A stretch of 61,126 nt of DNA from a virus: the IMG/VR virus record IMGVR_UViG_3300025305_000017, positions 1 through 61,126 of that record, one strand, 5' to 3'. A program made the position numbers and the translations under genes. This document shows positions 43,201-51,286 of this stretch, one piece after another. Every line of letters starts with the position of its first letter. Position 1 is the stretch's first letter. The notes beneath the pieces are model-generated. The model searched no databases and was not told the origin of the DNA. It was given only the letters and a program-made list of their open reading frames with translations.

Positions 43201-44032
43201 CACCAGGAGCGGTGTAAATAGAAGACCCTGTACTATAATTCCCAATCGTCGTGCCGCTATCGGTGGGACTGTCGAGGGTTTGGTTTGATGCAGACATACT
43301 AGTTGTTGTAAAGTCGTTATCATTACCAGATACGTCGTTACCTAAATCGGAACTGTCTTCAAAATCCAACCAGAAACCATTTGTACCAAATGTTAAATCT
43401 GTAGGATTAACTGGTATCCAAACTCCATCCGAATTAAATTCCCCAAAATCACTAGGAGACGCTTCCACGCCATCAAGCATTACTGTCTCAGCCATGTACC
43501 CATCAAAAAAAGCATCTGTTAGTGTTGTATTTCCCGGTACTCCTTGAAGCACGGCACTAGAATTAATGTAACCATTAACATCGGCAACAGCTACATCAAC
43601 TGTTGTGGCTGTCTGCACAATTCCATTTATATAAAACCTTACTCTGGTATTAGCCGCATCTTTCGTCACCATGTAATGTGACCAAGCAGTTGGATCTCGT
43701 TGAATTGCGGTACAATATATTTTACCTTTTTCTACACTCCCAACAGTTACATCCCACGCAAACCGTAAAGCAGAACTCACGGCTCTAAAAGAAAGACGTT
43801 CAAAATCATTCCCTGAAGTTCCGGCAATATAAAAATTACCTTCATTGGTGAAGTCCGATCCCAACTTCATCCACGTTGAAAAAGTAAACACCTTTAAATT
43901 ATCTGCTGAACTCCCCGGCGTATAAGTCATAACGTCGTTAGTACCGTCATACCATACTGAGTTATCAATCGTATAGGCAGCAGCAACAGTAGTGCCGCTA
44001 AAGAAGCTGCTTGATCCAAAAGGTCCAGACAT
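40217..44032 (-). CDS. large tail fibre / receptor-binding protein with LamG and SPRY-like modules
   Basis: A 1271-residue beta-rich protein. Residues about 25-200 form a concanavalin-like LamG domain (FTFSTWMKLGSD; WSHYMVTKDAANTRVRFYIN). A SPRY-like domain follows (about 270-440). A second LamG at about 490-660 (WTFSTWVKRGKV; WHNIVLTWDTTD) and a second SPRY-like domain (about 720-890) repeat the order. The last 300 residues end in FAENPFGG, typical of a C-terminal domain of marine phage fibres. It probably binds host surface glycans. The coding sequence is visibly more AT-rich than its neighbours, suggesting separate exchange. Confidence 0.75.
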   Translation of the reverse strand: MSGPFGSSSFFSGTTVAAAYTIDNSVWYDGTNDVMTYTPGSSADNLKVFTFSTWMKLGSDFTNEGNFYIAGTSGNDFERLSFRAVSSALRFAWDVTVGSVEKGKIYCTAIQRDPTAWSHYMVTKDAANTRVRFYINGIVQTATTVDVAVADVNGYINSSAVLQGVPGNTTLTDAFFDGYMAETVMLDGVEASPSDFGEFNSDGVWIPVNPTDLTFGTNGFWLDFEDSSDLGNDVSGNDNDFTTTSMSASNQTLDSPTDSGTTIGNYSTGSSIYTAPGGYASEVTWSEGNTKVVIAIASGDVFIPLTTTPILTGKWHIEFVMTTLGGSGHHRLGLTPTLSTFNPSASGYWNWFMKPSSGDGMTQLGGVEQSGSLTVVTAGQRVAVDIDLDNGTIAGSFDGSNIFTDSGMTLATGPYTLYFTNNGTTISNINAGQFGFDDTPATDHLPICTANLAAPTITKPTDQFLPILYEGNGAGQRVGNFIPFTDTFAVGASCRFDSGDSDFLSRTFDASDRKTWTFSTWVKRGKVDVNGHIFGTQPASGATTANSGVLIFGSANTLQFNAGGTTYLATDRLFLDTSSWHNIVLTWDTTDATAGDRVRIYYDGVELTNFSTDTNPALNFEGGVQTNVEHGIGQREPAGDIPYDGYLAETVFIDGTAYAASSFGETDTSTGRWIPKDVSGLTFGTNGTYLAYASENNLGDDTSGEGNDWAETNLDSTNGSNQMYDTPSQNFNVMDGGWDSTGISWIQPLAAGLTQGNLTYTQSSGNPSGPAFMGASTGKWYVEIGIDTMVVGANTMAFGIIDLNNLIADNSIYGENAFGYRNYDSAGGTTSGSTGQKNVRGDFTTFGTGYVSGDVFQIAMDLDAGHMWFAKNDTWMGSGDPSAGTNPAITGIFGGPNISKWAIELLFNASHTCTFNFGQWRYFDGATTTLDATAGGYFRYTPPTDFLAFQQDNLPANTAGITGFSWIKNRDATDNHILQTRVTGIYNYVESNTTDGQDTDTNSVQRFLQQGVQIGNMDAVNTSAESYVLWQWANDGAETSNGDGAITTTIRANTAAGFSMGTYTGDNAAVSSTIGHGLGVTPELVIVKPLERSSSWTLWHTSLSANKILQIDHNGAEVTPNAGYISAVSSTTITLAKNLNNNAVNLVEEYVFYAWFPVEGYSSFGSYVGNGDADGPFVCTGFRPSYLFQKKFSAVGSYTLVDNKRDPFNPLDDFLVVDDTDGTNTGATQDFLANGFKLRSTFQNTDTADYIYIAFAENPFGGSGVAQARAR

Positions 44033-44033
44033 T

Positions 44034-45272
44034 TTAGGTCACATTCGCTAACGCTAACTGTGGAGTGCCGAGAGCTATCTTGTCAGCAGCCCAGCAGAAG
44101 TAGGGGATGACATCGATTGCCGATGCCGCTGTTGAGATCGTAAGACTGGCACCGGGAGCATAAAACTGAGTACCAATAGAAAGCGTTCTCGATCCCGATC
44201 CATCCTGCTCGAAGATGATCACCCCCGATTGCCCGATGCTTTCCGTCGTTGGGTTAGACAGCGTCACGTTGCCGGTGGCCGTCAAATAGAAGTTCTGGTA
44301 GGTATCGAAGTCGAGTGTCGTAGCGCCTGTAGTGGTGGCATCAACAAACACACTTGCATAAGCGCTATTGGCAAAGGCCACCTTACCACTGGATACGATG
44401 CGCATGACTTCGGCGGCAGTGGCTCCCCCTTTCATGGTTTTAAAGACCATGTCGAAGTCTTCTGCCGTAGACGTTACGTCGGTCGTCAGCGACTGAATGA
44501 CGCCCCCCGTCTCGTTATTACCAGCACCAGTCTCGGTGATGAAATCCATGCCCACACCGATACCGGCAGCGGGCGATCCACTACTGGTGCGTGTCAAGGT
44601 GAGGGGATTGAGGACGGTAGTGGTGCCAGAATCCTCTTTACTCAAAACAGCCCCGGCGCTTCCCGTGATGCCACTGGTAACGGCAAGGGTAGAACTCAAT
44701 GTCGTCGCTGCCGTGACGCCCAGCGTCGAGCTAAGAGTTGCCCCACTGGTAACAGCCAGCGTACTCCCTAGGGTAGCTGCCCCGTCAATGGCAGCCGCTC
44801 CGGTGCATTCAAGAGTGGCTATCTGAAGATCGGCCAAGGCATCCAAAACCGCAGCCCCAGCACCTGCACCGTCGCAGTATACGGCTACATTCTTGCCATT
44901 CTGGATAGTGACGTTGGCTCCAGCCCCCTGAGATACGTCTATGGTGCGGCTGGCAGAGAGGGCGTTCTCCATAATAAACCACGCCGTCGTCGTATTGGGT
45001 TCGATGGTGACAGTGCAATTTCCTCCAATATCCCCCGAATCCGCGAACTTGAGAACACGAAACATCCCAGCTTGAACATTGGATGTACCGCTGCCCGGCG
45101 AAGCCTCGCGCACAGTAAGAGTGTGGGATGTGCTGGACACCGTCACTGGAGAATACGCAGCGATCCGATCTATGATGTCCCAGTTGTAATTGGAGGTGGT
45201 TCCCCAAGTGCCAGCTTGGTCGCCACTCCCCATTTCCTCAATGCCTAAGTTGGTCGTGTATGAACTTGCCAT
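44034..45272 (-). CDS. tail fibre protein with repeated beta segment (412 aa)
   Basis: The N-terminal domain (MASSYTTNLGIEEMGSGDQA) is the common virion-anchor of marine phage fibres. Residues about 165-215 hold 10-residue repeats of the kind TLSSTLAVTSG, suggesting a triple beta-helix shaft. A globular C-terminal domain follows. It starts after GAGG. Confidence 0.7.
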   Translation of the reverse strand: MASSYTTNLGIEEMGSGDQAGTWGTTSNYNWDIIDRIAAYSPVTVSSTSHTLTVREASPGSGTSNVQAGMFRVLKFADSGDIGGNCTVTIEPNTTTAWFIMENALSASRTIDVSQGAGANVTIQNGKNVAVYCDGAGAGAAVLDALADLQIATLECTGAAAIDGAATLGSTLAVTSGATLSSTLGVTAATTLSSTLAVTSGITGSAGAVLSKEDSGTTTVLNPLTLTRTSSGSPAAGIGVGMDFITETGAGNNETGGVIQSLTTDVTSTAEDFDMVFKTMKGGATAAEVMRIVSSGKVAFANSAYASVFVDATTTGATTLDFDTYQNFYLTATGNVTLSNPTTESIGQSGVIIFEQDGSGSRTLSIGTQFYAPGASLTISTAASAIDVIPYFCWAADKIALGTPQLALANVT

Positions 45273-45279
45273 TTTTACC

Positions 45280-45876
45280 TCACGCTGCTCTGCTTCCTAT
45301 TTCAATCCAGTCTGGTGTCTGACTGGGCACAATCGGCTCCCAAATCACCGGGTAATTAAGAGTGTGGGTTGCCTCGACCCCCGTCACGCTGAAGATAAAT
45401 CCGGGGGCGGTAACCGTTCCTATAGCACCCGCAGCCTCCACACCCGTAGGCTGTACAACCACACCGCCGCCTTCAACCACCGTCTCACTGCCCGTCGCCC
45501 CCGCAGCCGACACCCCGGTAACCGCAATGTCGGTTCCCCCAGCCACGGTAGAGCTACCAATAGCGGCAGAGATCTCTTCACCAGTAGCCGTAACAAGAAC
45601 ATCCCCACTAACGCTTTCAGTGCCGGTAGCGAACGCTCCTTCGACGCCGCTCTCGACAATGGTAACGCCGGTTCCTTCACCTACCGTATAGGTGCCAAAC
45701 GAATACTGAGCCTGAACACCTGTCGCAGTAACCGTAACCCCCGCACCCTCGACAACGGTCGTCGTGCCGATACCCGAAGCAAAGGTAAGAGTAGCCAGAC
45801 CGCCTGTGTTCCACGCCCCCTCGTTCCAGCCGGATCTTCCCCAGCCGGTTCCAAAGATAATGGTGACGGCAGCCAT
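45280..45876 (-). CDS. repetitive beta-rich fibre protein (198 aa)
   Basis: After a Trp/Gly-rich start (GWGRSGWNEGAWNTG), about six imperfect repeats of 23 residues follow, with the core TGV-x-A-x-x-A-x-G-T. They are likely beta-helical or Ig-like strands. The end contains PVIWEPIVPSQTPDWIEI. Probably a fibre or head-fibre accessory. Confidence 0.65.
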   Translation of the reverse strand: MAAVTIIFGTGWGRSGWNEGAWNTGGLATLTFASGIGTTTVVEGAGVTVTATGVQAQYSFGTYTVGEGTGVTIVESGVEGAFATGTESVSGDVLVTATGEEISAAIGSSTVAGGTDIAVTGVSAAGATGSETVVEGGGVVVQPTGVEAAGAIGTVTAPGFIFSVTGVEATHTLNYPVIWEPIVPSQTPDWIEIGSRAA

Positions 45877-45880
45877 GACT

Positions 45881-46390
45881 TTACGCTAGACGAATGATGG
45901 CGTTGTTCGCGTCGTTGGCGGGATACTGGATGGTGAAGTCACCCGCTGAAGACGACTTGTCTCCGCCAAAGTCGAGCACAGCTACCGATGGATCGGCGTC
46001 ATGGGTGACATCTCCGCCAGTCCCAGCGGTGCTGAGAGTGGAGTTGTAGATCACGGCACATCGGGCATTTGAGATAGTGGACGAAGCCCACGTCGTATCA
46101 GCGAAGTCGAGAAACGCCGTGGGTACGGAACTGCTGTTGTCAGACAGCCCAAGAGTAACGCTTCCAAGCGCCTCCCCGCCAGCCGAATAGGCTGTTCCTG
46201 TAACCTCGTTGGTCGCCGTATACCCGGTCAGGTCTTCATTCGCATCGGTCTTGCTCGACGTGAACATTGCGATCTTGAAAGTGTCAGCCGCAATCACACT
46301 GGCCCCGGTGCGGGAATGGGACATCCAAAAGTGGATGCCAGCCGTTATCTGTTCCTTATAGGAACCACACATCGCTTGGTTAATTGCCAT
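45881..46390 (-). CDS. structural protein, fibre-locus (169 aa)
   Basis: A beta-rich protein beginning MAINQAMCGSYKEQITAGIH, with FKIAMFTSSKTDANEDLTGY as a probable strand-turn-strand. This family is frequent in phage structural regions as a tail or decoration component. It starts after AAGGAG. Exact role unknown. Confidence 0.65.
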   Translation of the reverse strand: MAINQAMCGSYKEQITAGIHFWMSHSRTGASVIAADTFKIAMFTSSKTDANEDLTGYTATNEVTGTAYSAGGEALGSVTLGLSDNSSSVPTAFLDFADTTWASSTISNARCAVIYNSTLSTAGTGGDVTHDADPSVAVLDFGGDKSSSAGDFTIQYPANDANNAIIRLA

Positions 46391-46681
46391 CTAAAGTCTC
46401 CTTATGATCTCTGCTTCCTCGTGGAACCCTTCCTTCTTCAGAACATTCCACAGCGTGGTACGGTCACTAGCGATAGCTCTCTTCATGTACTCCGTAATGA
46501 CCGCCTTGACCTTCTCACGGAAGGCGAGAGCCTGCTCACGCACATGAGGCGGTGCATCCTGCGAAATAAAACAAATCTTATTGACAGCCATCTCGGCTAT
46601 CTCTTCGGGGGAGTGTCCTCGATCAGTCGTCGTGAACACTTTAACCGCACCGATCTCCCCGGTGCCTACCGATCCTTCCAT
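46391..46681 (-). CDS. small helical protein (96 aa)
   Basis: The C-terminal two thirds are helical, with HVREQALAFREKVKAVITEY. Similar small proteins accompany head-tail genes in marine phages. The start overlaps the stop of the 213-residue adaptor. Function unknown. Confidence 0.65.
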   Translation of the reverse strand: MEGSVGTGEIGAVKVFTTTDRGHSPEEIAEMAVNKICFISQDAPPHVREQALAFREKVKAVITEYMKRAIASDRTTLWNVLKKEGFHEEAEIIRRL

Positions 46682-47322
46682 CAGGTCACCGCAATGCGAA
46701 GCTGACCTGACCGGAAGACATCCTTGCGATCCCTTCCCTCACCGAGGTTCTTAACCCTCGGCAAGGTCTCTTGATAGCGCGTCTGATAATAGGTCAACAA
46801 CTCTGCATCGCCCTTCATAAAGATATAGGCTTCGATCAACGAAGCGTAGAGCAATGCGTCGTAAGCATTGGTGCCGAGCCACGTTGTAGTGTTGCTCGAA
46901 GAAAGTCCATCTGGCTTATAAACATAATGGAACTCCATCGTGTAATCGGCATCCGGTACAGGAGCAACCAAGAGATTGGTATCGTCAAAGATGGAATAAT
47001 AAAGAGGCCGTCCCGTCTCTGTGGTGTCGGGGTAGGACTCCTGAAGAAAGTTCACGTCCTTGTTGAGGAGGAAGTAGTAGGTATTGGACGACACCACCGA
47101 CAGCGAGAAGGGTGCCAGAAAATCGTTAGGCAGCGCCAGATACTTGTTCGCAGAGGTCAGCGTTCCCTGCGTGTTTTTCCTGAACACGGGCAACTGAACC
47201 TCGAACAGGATCCTCTGTTCGGCATTAGAAATGAACTGGTCTATCTGCGATACGAAGACCGTTTCGGTATTGTCCGTGTAATCTTTGATCGCCTGCACCA
47301 GTGTCGAGTAAGTAAGCGCCAT
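46681..47322 (-). CDS. head-tail adaptor protein (213 aa)
   Basis: An N-terminal helical segment (TLVQAIKDYTDNTETVFVSQ; FISNAEQRILFEV) is followed by a beta domain, the arrangement of adaptor proteins that bind under the portal. With the 233-residue protein upstream it probably completes the connector of a short-tailed virion. Confidence 0.7.
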   Translation of the reverse strand: MALTYSTLVQAIKDYTDNTETVFVSQIDQFISNAEQRILFEVQLPVFRKNTQGTLTSANKYLALPNDFLAPFSLSVVSSNTYYFLLNKDVNFLQESYPDTTETGRPLYYSIFDDTNLLVAPVPDADYTMEFHYVYKPDGLSSSNTTTWLGTNAYDALLYASLIEAYIFMKGDAELLTYYQTRYQETLPRVKNLGEGRDRKDVFRSGQLRIAVT

Positions 47323-47326
47323 CTCA

Positions 47327-47680
47327 TCAACTCGTTGTAATCGTTACAGTGCCAATAGCGGAATTGATCTGCATCGTCTCCAGTCCCTGAGTCCCCAAGA
47401 CCTCGGCACTGTTGCCATCCCCCACGGGATCCCACGCAAACAGCCCACGACCAGCAGTCCCTCCATTGGGACGGGGATCGAACAAAGCCTGAGGATCGAC
47501 AATGGGAATAGCACCCACCCAGTTCTGTGGTTGATCGGGATCGAACACATCCTGACCCACCCTCAGCCCTGTACGCATTCCCCTCTGAACTTCATAAACC
47601 AGTTGGCTCAAGGGATAACGGAAGCCCGTCTTGTCACAATACCCATAAGCATACTTGCCGCGCGCATAGGGATAGCTCAT
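47327..47680 (-). CDS. small head-tail region protein (117 aa)
   Basis: It begins with MSYPYARGKYAYGYCDKTGF and continues with a LSQLVYEVQRG-type element common in phage virion loci. The C-terminus SAIGTVTITTS is nearly the same as in the protein at 36772. It is translationally coupled to the 233-residue adaptor by ATGA. Confidence 0.65.
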   Translation of the reverse strand: MSYPYARGKYAYGYCDKTGFRYPLSQLVYEVQRGMRTGLRVGQDVFDPDQPQNWVGAIPIVDPQALFDPRPNGGTAGRGLFAWDPVGDGNSAEVLGTQGLETMQINSAIGTVTITTS

Positions 47681-48378
47681 GCCGAATAGTACTCAGCAAG
47701 TGGGATCAACCTAAAGGGAGCCTTGACCCTGTTCTCTTCGGCAGCCAATCTGAACTGTTCCTCGTATTCCTGCTTCAACATAGGCACCCGTGGTGCCGCT
47801 TCTGGCTTCTTGATGGCGATGTAATAAGCAAGACCTGCCACCATCGCAGGAAGGAAAAGAGCAGGGATGTCGTAATTATTTGAACCCTTGGTTCCCGTAT
47901 CCGTCATTCGCCTGACGCGCCAGTAGACAAACTGGGCAGTGGTGAAGGTTGAACTGGCGGTGGGGTATATATAAATGGTGGGGGCTGTGCGCTGACGGTC
48001 AACCCAGTACTGGTTGGGACGCCCCTTCTCCAACTTGTCAGGGATAGTTGCGTAGGTAACGGGTGATACGCGCGAGATGGACGAGTCAATTTGAAGGGTG
48101 GCATTGGATGGGTCTGTCCTCACCACGGCCTCTATGATGTCAACGGTATCATCCGGCAGGCTATAGGACGCGGTTCCCTCCGTGAAAGCAAAGTAGCCCT
48201 CTTCGATACACCACAGATTAAGCCCACGGTTCTGCCACTCAAGGCCCATCAGGTTGAGGCTGCGGCGAGCCGTCTTTAGATCGTAACCGCTGCGCATCTC
48301 AAGCCCTGCGCGCTCGAACGCTTCCTCGGCTATCTCGTTTATATCGAGGTTGAATGTGGCAGTCGTCTCTACAGCCAT
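47677..48378 (-). CDS. portal-associated adaptor (P22 gp4-like), 233 aa
   Basis: The N-terminal helices FNLDINEIAEEAFERAGLEM and YDLKTARRSLNLMGLEWQNR are typical of the gp4-type connector that sits below the portal. A beta domain follows. It likely stabilises packaged DNA and bridges portal and tail. Confidence 0.7.
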   Translation of the reverse strand: MAVETTATFNLDINEIAEEAFERAGLEMRSGYDLKTARRSLNLMGLEWQNRGLNLWCIEEGYFAFTEGTASYSLPDDTVDIIEAVVRTDPSNATLQIDSSISRVSPVTYATIPDKLEKGRPNQYWVDRQRTAPTIYIYPTASSTFTTAQFVYWRVRRMTDTGTKGSNNYDIPALFLPAMVAGLAYYIAIKKPEAAPRVPMLKQEYEEQFRLAAEENRVKAPFRLIPLAEYYSA

Positions 48379-48384
48379 GAAAGC

Positions 48385-48576
48385 CTACGCCTTTTTCTTA
48401 CGAAGCTTGCCAAGAGTCACAGCGAGGCGCGCCCTCTGTCCTTCCTTGCCGCCCTTCTTAGCGGCTGCCCGAAGTTTCTTCTTGGGGATAGGCTTGCCCT
48501 TCTTAGCTCCCAGTTCCTTGCGCAGCGCGCCCTTGTTCTTGGTCGCGTCCTTTATCCAGTTCTTTTTCGTAGCCAT
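48385..48576 (-). CDS. very basic small protein (63 aa)
   Basis: Lys/Arg-rich throughout (KKLRAAAKKGGKEGQRARLA). Probably binds DNA, perhaps in packaging or as an injected protein. The frame is open upstream to 48813 in shadow of the next gene, but the ATG at 48576 follows GAGGG. Confidence 0.6.
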   Translation of the reverse strand: MATKKNWIKDATKNKGALRKELGAKKGKPIPKKKLRAAAKKGGKEGQRARLAVTLGKLRKKKA

Positions 48577-48583
48577 AACGCCC

Positions 48584-48871
48584 TCACCTGTTCTGGTTGT
48601 TATAGCGCCGATTGTATGAACTGGCCGCACCGCCTCCTTCAAAACCACTCCGACGCCCAAGACGCTTGTCACGCTCGAACATGGTCTCGCCTGCCTCACG
48701 CACGGGAAGGGCACCACGACGGCCCAACTCACCCGCCATCGTCCCACGCCCCGTCTCCGTGAGACCACCGAGGTAACCGCCAGCCTGCATAAGGACAGCA
48801 CTATCGTCCTCACGCGGAAGCCGGGTGAGTCCGCCTATCGCGTAACCGTCACGAGAATCTCTCTTCGCCAT
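48584..48871 (-). CDS. small Gly/Arg-rich protein (95 aa)
   Basis: Low-complexity, with basic ends (FERDKRLGRRSGFEGGGAAS). Located among small basic virion-locus proteins. It starts after GGAG. Function unknown. Confidence 0.6.
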   Translation of the reverse strand: MAKRDSRDGYAIGGLTRLPREDDSAVLMQAGGYLGGLTETGRGTMAGELGRRGALPVREAGETMFERDKRLGRRSGFEGGGAASSYNRRYNNQNR

Positions 48872-48880
48872 AATCGACTC

Positions 48881-49087
48881 CTAAGCCATCGGCCCGTAGG
48901 TGAAAAGACCCTTAGTCTGCCTGATCACCTTACCGCCCTTGTTGTTGCCATAAGCCGCGACACGCCTCTTCTTGGCTTCTCCTACGTCGCCGCCTGTTCC
49001 ATCGACCTCAACAGGCATACTGCCATACGCTTCGTCGGTCTTGACCTTGTTGAGAGCCGCCGTTTTTGGGTTCAATGTCGGCATCAT
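48881..49087 (-). CDS. small basic protein (68 aa)
   Basis: A hydrophilic protein with EAKKRRVAAYGNNKGGKVIR. It overlaps the upstream gene by ATGA. AAGGA precedes the start. Probably a minor virion or DNA-binding component. Confidence 0.55.
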   Translation of the reverse strand: MMPTLNPKTAALNKVKTDEAYGSMPVEVDGTGGDVGEAKKRRVAAYGNNKGGKVIRQTKGLFTYGPMA

Positions 49088-49446
49088 GCTTTCCTTTTCT
49101 TGGCTTTCTTTTTCTTGCCCTTGTCCATCGTCTTGACAGCAGCATAGGCCCTTCGCCCAAGCGCCTTCTCCTCGCCCTTGCTTTCCTTTGCGCGTGCGGC
49201 CAGATTGCCCTTGGTGCCGCGATGGCGCTCCCCCAAGGACATTTTAAGGCGGGAGCCGAACTTTCCCTTACCCTTCGTAGGTTTCTTGGTCGTCTTTCCT
49301 TTCTTACGCATAACCCTGTTCCCTTCACTGTTGGCAATCGCCAATGCCTGTTTGCGATTGGTAACCTTCTTGCCGGAACTACTCTTGAGAGTCCCGCGTT
49401 TGAACTCGCCCATGACGATGGCGATCTTGTCGTCCCTCGTCGTCAC
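49084..49446 (-). CDS. DUF6496-like basic protein (120 aa)
   Basis: Residues 10-45, VMGEFKRGTLKSSSGKKVTN and KQALAIANSEG, match the DUF6496 pattern found in many small phage proteins. The C-terminal half is Lys/Arg-rich. The GTG at 49446 is chosen because GGGGA precedes it and GTGA overlaps the stop of the upstream small gene. An ATG at 49413 is possible but would cut the motif. Confidence 0.6.
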   Translation of the reverse strand: MTTRDDKIAIVMGEFKRGTLKSSSGKKVTNRKQALAIANSEGNRVMRKKGKTTKKPTKGKGKFGSRLKMSLGERHRGTKGNLAARAKESKGEEKALGRRAYAAVKTMDKGKKKKAKKRKA

Positions 49447-49619
49447 TGGATTCCCCGCACGACAATGGATATCAAAGCCGACACGATAGCCACGTTTGAT
49501 ACCCAAATCACCCGCTCTAAACGAACCAGCCTACGTTCAACCGACTCCCAGCGCACAGCACACTCGCGCTCGTGCGCCATCAGTTCAGCGGCAACGTCCC
49601 GCTCCGCCACCGATGCCAT
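49443..49619 (-). CDS. small membrane-anchored protein (58 aa)
   Basis: The first 35 residues are charged and helical (VAAELMAHERECAVRWESVE). The last 22 form a hydrophobic segment, then RGIQ. This N-in coiled coil with a C-terminal anchor occurs in small phage proteins of unknown role. It starts at ATG 49619, just after the upstream stop, and ends in a GTGA overlap. Confidence 0.6.
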   Translation of the reverse strand: MASVAERDVAAELMAHERECAVRWESVERRLVRLERVIWVSNVAIVSALISIVVRGIQ

Positions 49620-49623
49620 GACA

Positions 49624-50601
49624 CTACCCGTCGAACATGAAGGTGACGGAGGACAGAAGGTCTGTATCCACAGGCATATCCATACTCATAGCGGTGGCAA
49701 AACGAATACCCGTACCACCGATGTTGGGATAATTGACGCTACCGTCTGTCTCGCCGGGATTGAAAGTGAGGCGAGCCGTACCCGAAGCGGAAGACGTAGC
49801 GCCGTCTTCAATGTCGATTGTCTCGCCAGCAGCATTAGCCCCCTCAACCAGATACCAGTTCTTCAGACGGGTATCCTGATTATTGATCATAATTCGGATA
49901 CCAGCCACCACCCCCGCACTCACACTGTTACTGTCGGAGCCGCTGGCCTTAATGGAAGAAATGAAACGGAAGTAGCTTGAGCCTGTTGCCGTCCCAGAAC
50001 TTGGTCCGGTAATGCTCTCAGTCTGAACATTGCCGTAAACATCCAAGCCCACCACGCTGTAGGTGATGGCGGTAGAGTTACCATCCGAGGTGATGTTGAC
50101 GGTACGACATAGTTCTCCCAAGTTCACATAACCGGCATTATCGCCCACCGTCAACGAGGTCGTCGCCGAATCGCTATAGATGAGATCGATAACCGAGTAG
50201 AGATTAGATGAGTAAACGCTTGCCGCGTTAGGCCCAGTCACCTCTTCCGTTACCGGAATGCCGCTCCCGTCCTTTCCTTTGACAGTCAACGTCACCGAAG
50301 AATTGTCACTCGCAGAAGCGAATGACACACGGCGCGGCGCGGCCCTTCCATAGTTGACCCTACGGATACCGTTCTTCTCTTCTGAATCGGCTCCATCAAT
50401 CGCCAACTGACCATTGACGCTCTGGGACGTACAAACACCATCACCATCCCCAGCAGTCGCCATGCCGCCGTCGAGGAGCATGTAGTACTCGTCATCGGTT
50501 AAAGCAGCAGCATCCCCGCAGGCGTCAACGTCCGCCGCAGGGTTGCTCGTGCTTTCAGCGGTACCAGAATAGGTGTAGGTAAAAGACCTTAGATCGGTCA
50601 T
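49624..50601 (-). CDS. structural protein (325 aa)
   Basis: A Ser/Thr/Gly-rich beta protein with an N-terminal AALTDDEYYMLLDGGMA segment and several Ig-like strands (VTLTVKGKDGSGIPVTEEVT). Probably a head decoration or fibre-type protein. It starts after GGAGG. Confidence 0.65.
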   Translation of the reverse strand: MTDLRSFTYTYSGTAESTSNPAADVDACGDAAALTDDEYYMLLDGGMATAGDGDGVCTSQSVNGQLAIDGADSEEKNGIRRVNYGRAAPRRVSFASASDNSSVTLTVKGKDGSGIPVTEEVTGPNAASVYSSNLYSVIDLIYSDSATTSLTVGDNAGYVNLGELCRTVNITSDGNSTAITYSVVGLDVYGNVQTESITGPSSGTATGSSYFRFISSIKASGSDSNSVSAGVVAGIRIMINNQDTRLKNWYLVEGANAAGETIDIEDGATSSASGTARLTFNPGETDGSVNYPNIGGTGIRFATAMSMDMPVDTDLLSSVTFMFDG

Positions 50602-50610
50602 GGTACCCTC

Positions 50611-51060
50611 CTATGTCAGGTTGATGTTCTGGATATACCAGACAGTCAAAACACCAACGCCGCTTCCGGTTGCCACAGAGTCGACTGAAATCCTTACATC
50701 GGTCGTCCCGACATCGCGCCAGTTGGCTCCTGTGCCGGTGGTCGCCGCCGTCATGTTCACCAGACCAGCCGCCGACGTTACCATGCCGTTGACATACAGG
50801 TCGGTAGTGGTGCCGTCTCCGACATCGAGGGTGTTAGTGCCGCCGTCCCACACCGTTGTGACAAGACATTTGATGTCTATGATCTGACTGTTGGCGGGAA
50901 TGATCATGTCGGTGCTGGCTGAAGTGGCAGCTTCGGTAATGGCCTCAGACTGCGCCATTACAACAAAACCAATATTCTTCATGTCAGTGCCTACCGTAGT
51001 GCCGGTAGTGTTGTTGATCGTGCCAGCCTTGACTGGCCCAGAAAAAGTTGTCGTACCCAT
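50611..51060 (-). CDS. structural protein (149 aa)
   Basis: A beta-rich, Thr/Gly/Ala-rich protein beginning MGTTTFSGPVKAGTI, of a style typical of head decoration proteins. The ATG at 51060 lies nine bases after GGAG and is chosen over an upstream TTG. It is the first gene downstream of the capsid terminator, so it may have its own promoter in 51061-51253. Confidence 0.6.
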   Translation of the reverse strand: MGTTTFSGPVKAGTINNTTGTTVGTDMKNIGFVVMAQSEAITEAATSASTDMIIPANSQIIDIKCLVTTVWDGGTNTLDVGDGTTTDLYVNGMVTSAAGLVNMTAATTGTGANWRDVGTTDVRISVDSVATGSGVGVLTVWYIQNINLT

Positions 51061-51253
51061 AACCAAGTTCTCCTATGAGAGAAAGGCCCCAGTGTCTTCA
51101 TAGCGTCTGCTGGGTCAGTCCCAAGGGCCATTGATCCCAGAAAAGGTGGGGGCCTGCGATCCCCCTTACTATAACAGCGCGCCCGTAAGCTCCACTCTAT
51201 AGCTTGCTTATACTAGCGCTGGGTCGCTATCCCAACATAACCACCATACAAGC

Positions 51254-51286
51254 CAAAAAAGAAAGCGGGGGCACGAAGCCCCCGCT
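51254..51286 (-). terminator. strong intrinsic terminator after the capsid gene
   Basis: Read leftward, a 9-bp perfect stem (51278-51286 with 51264-51272) with a TTCGT loop is followed by TTTCTTTTTT. It begins six bases after the capsid stop codon. It should limit read-through from capsid into the tail genes. Confidence 0.88.
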
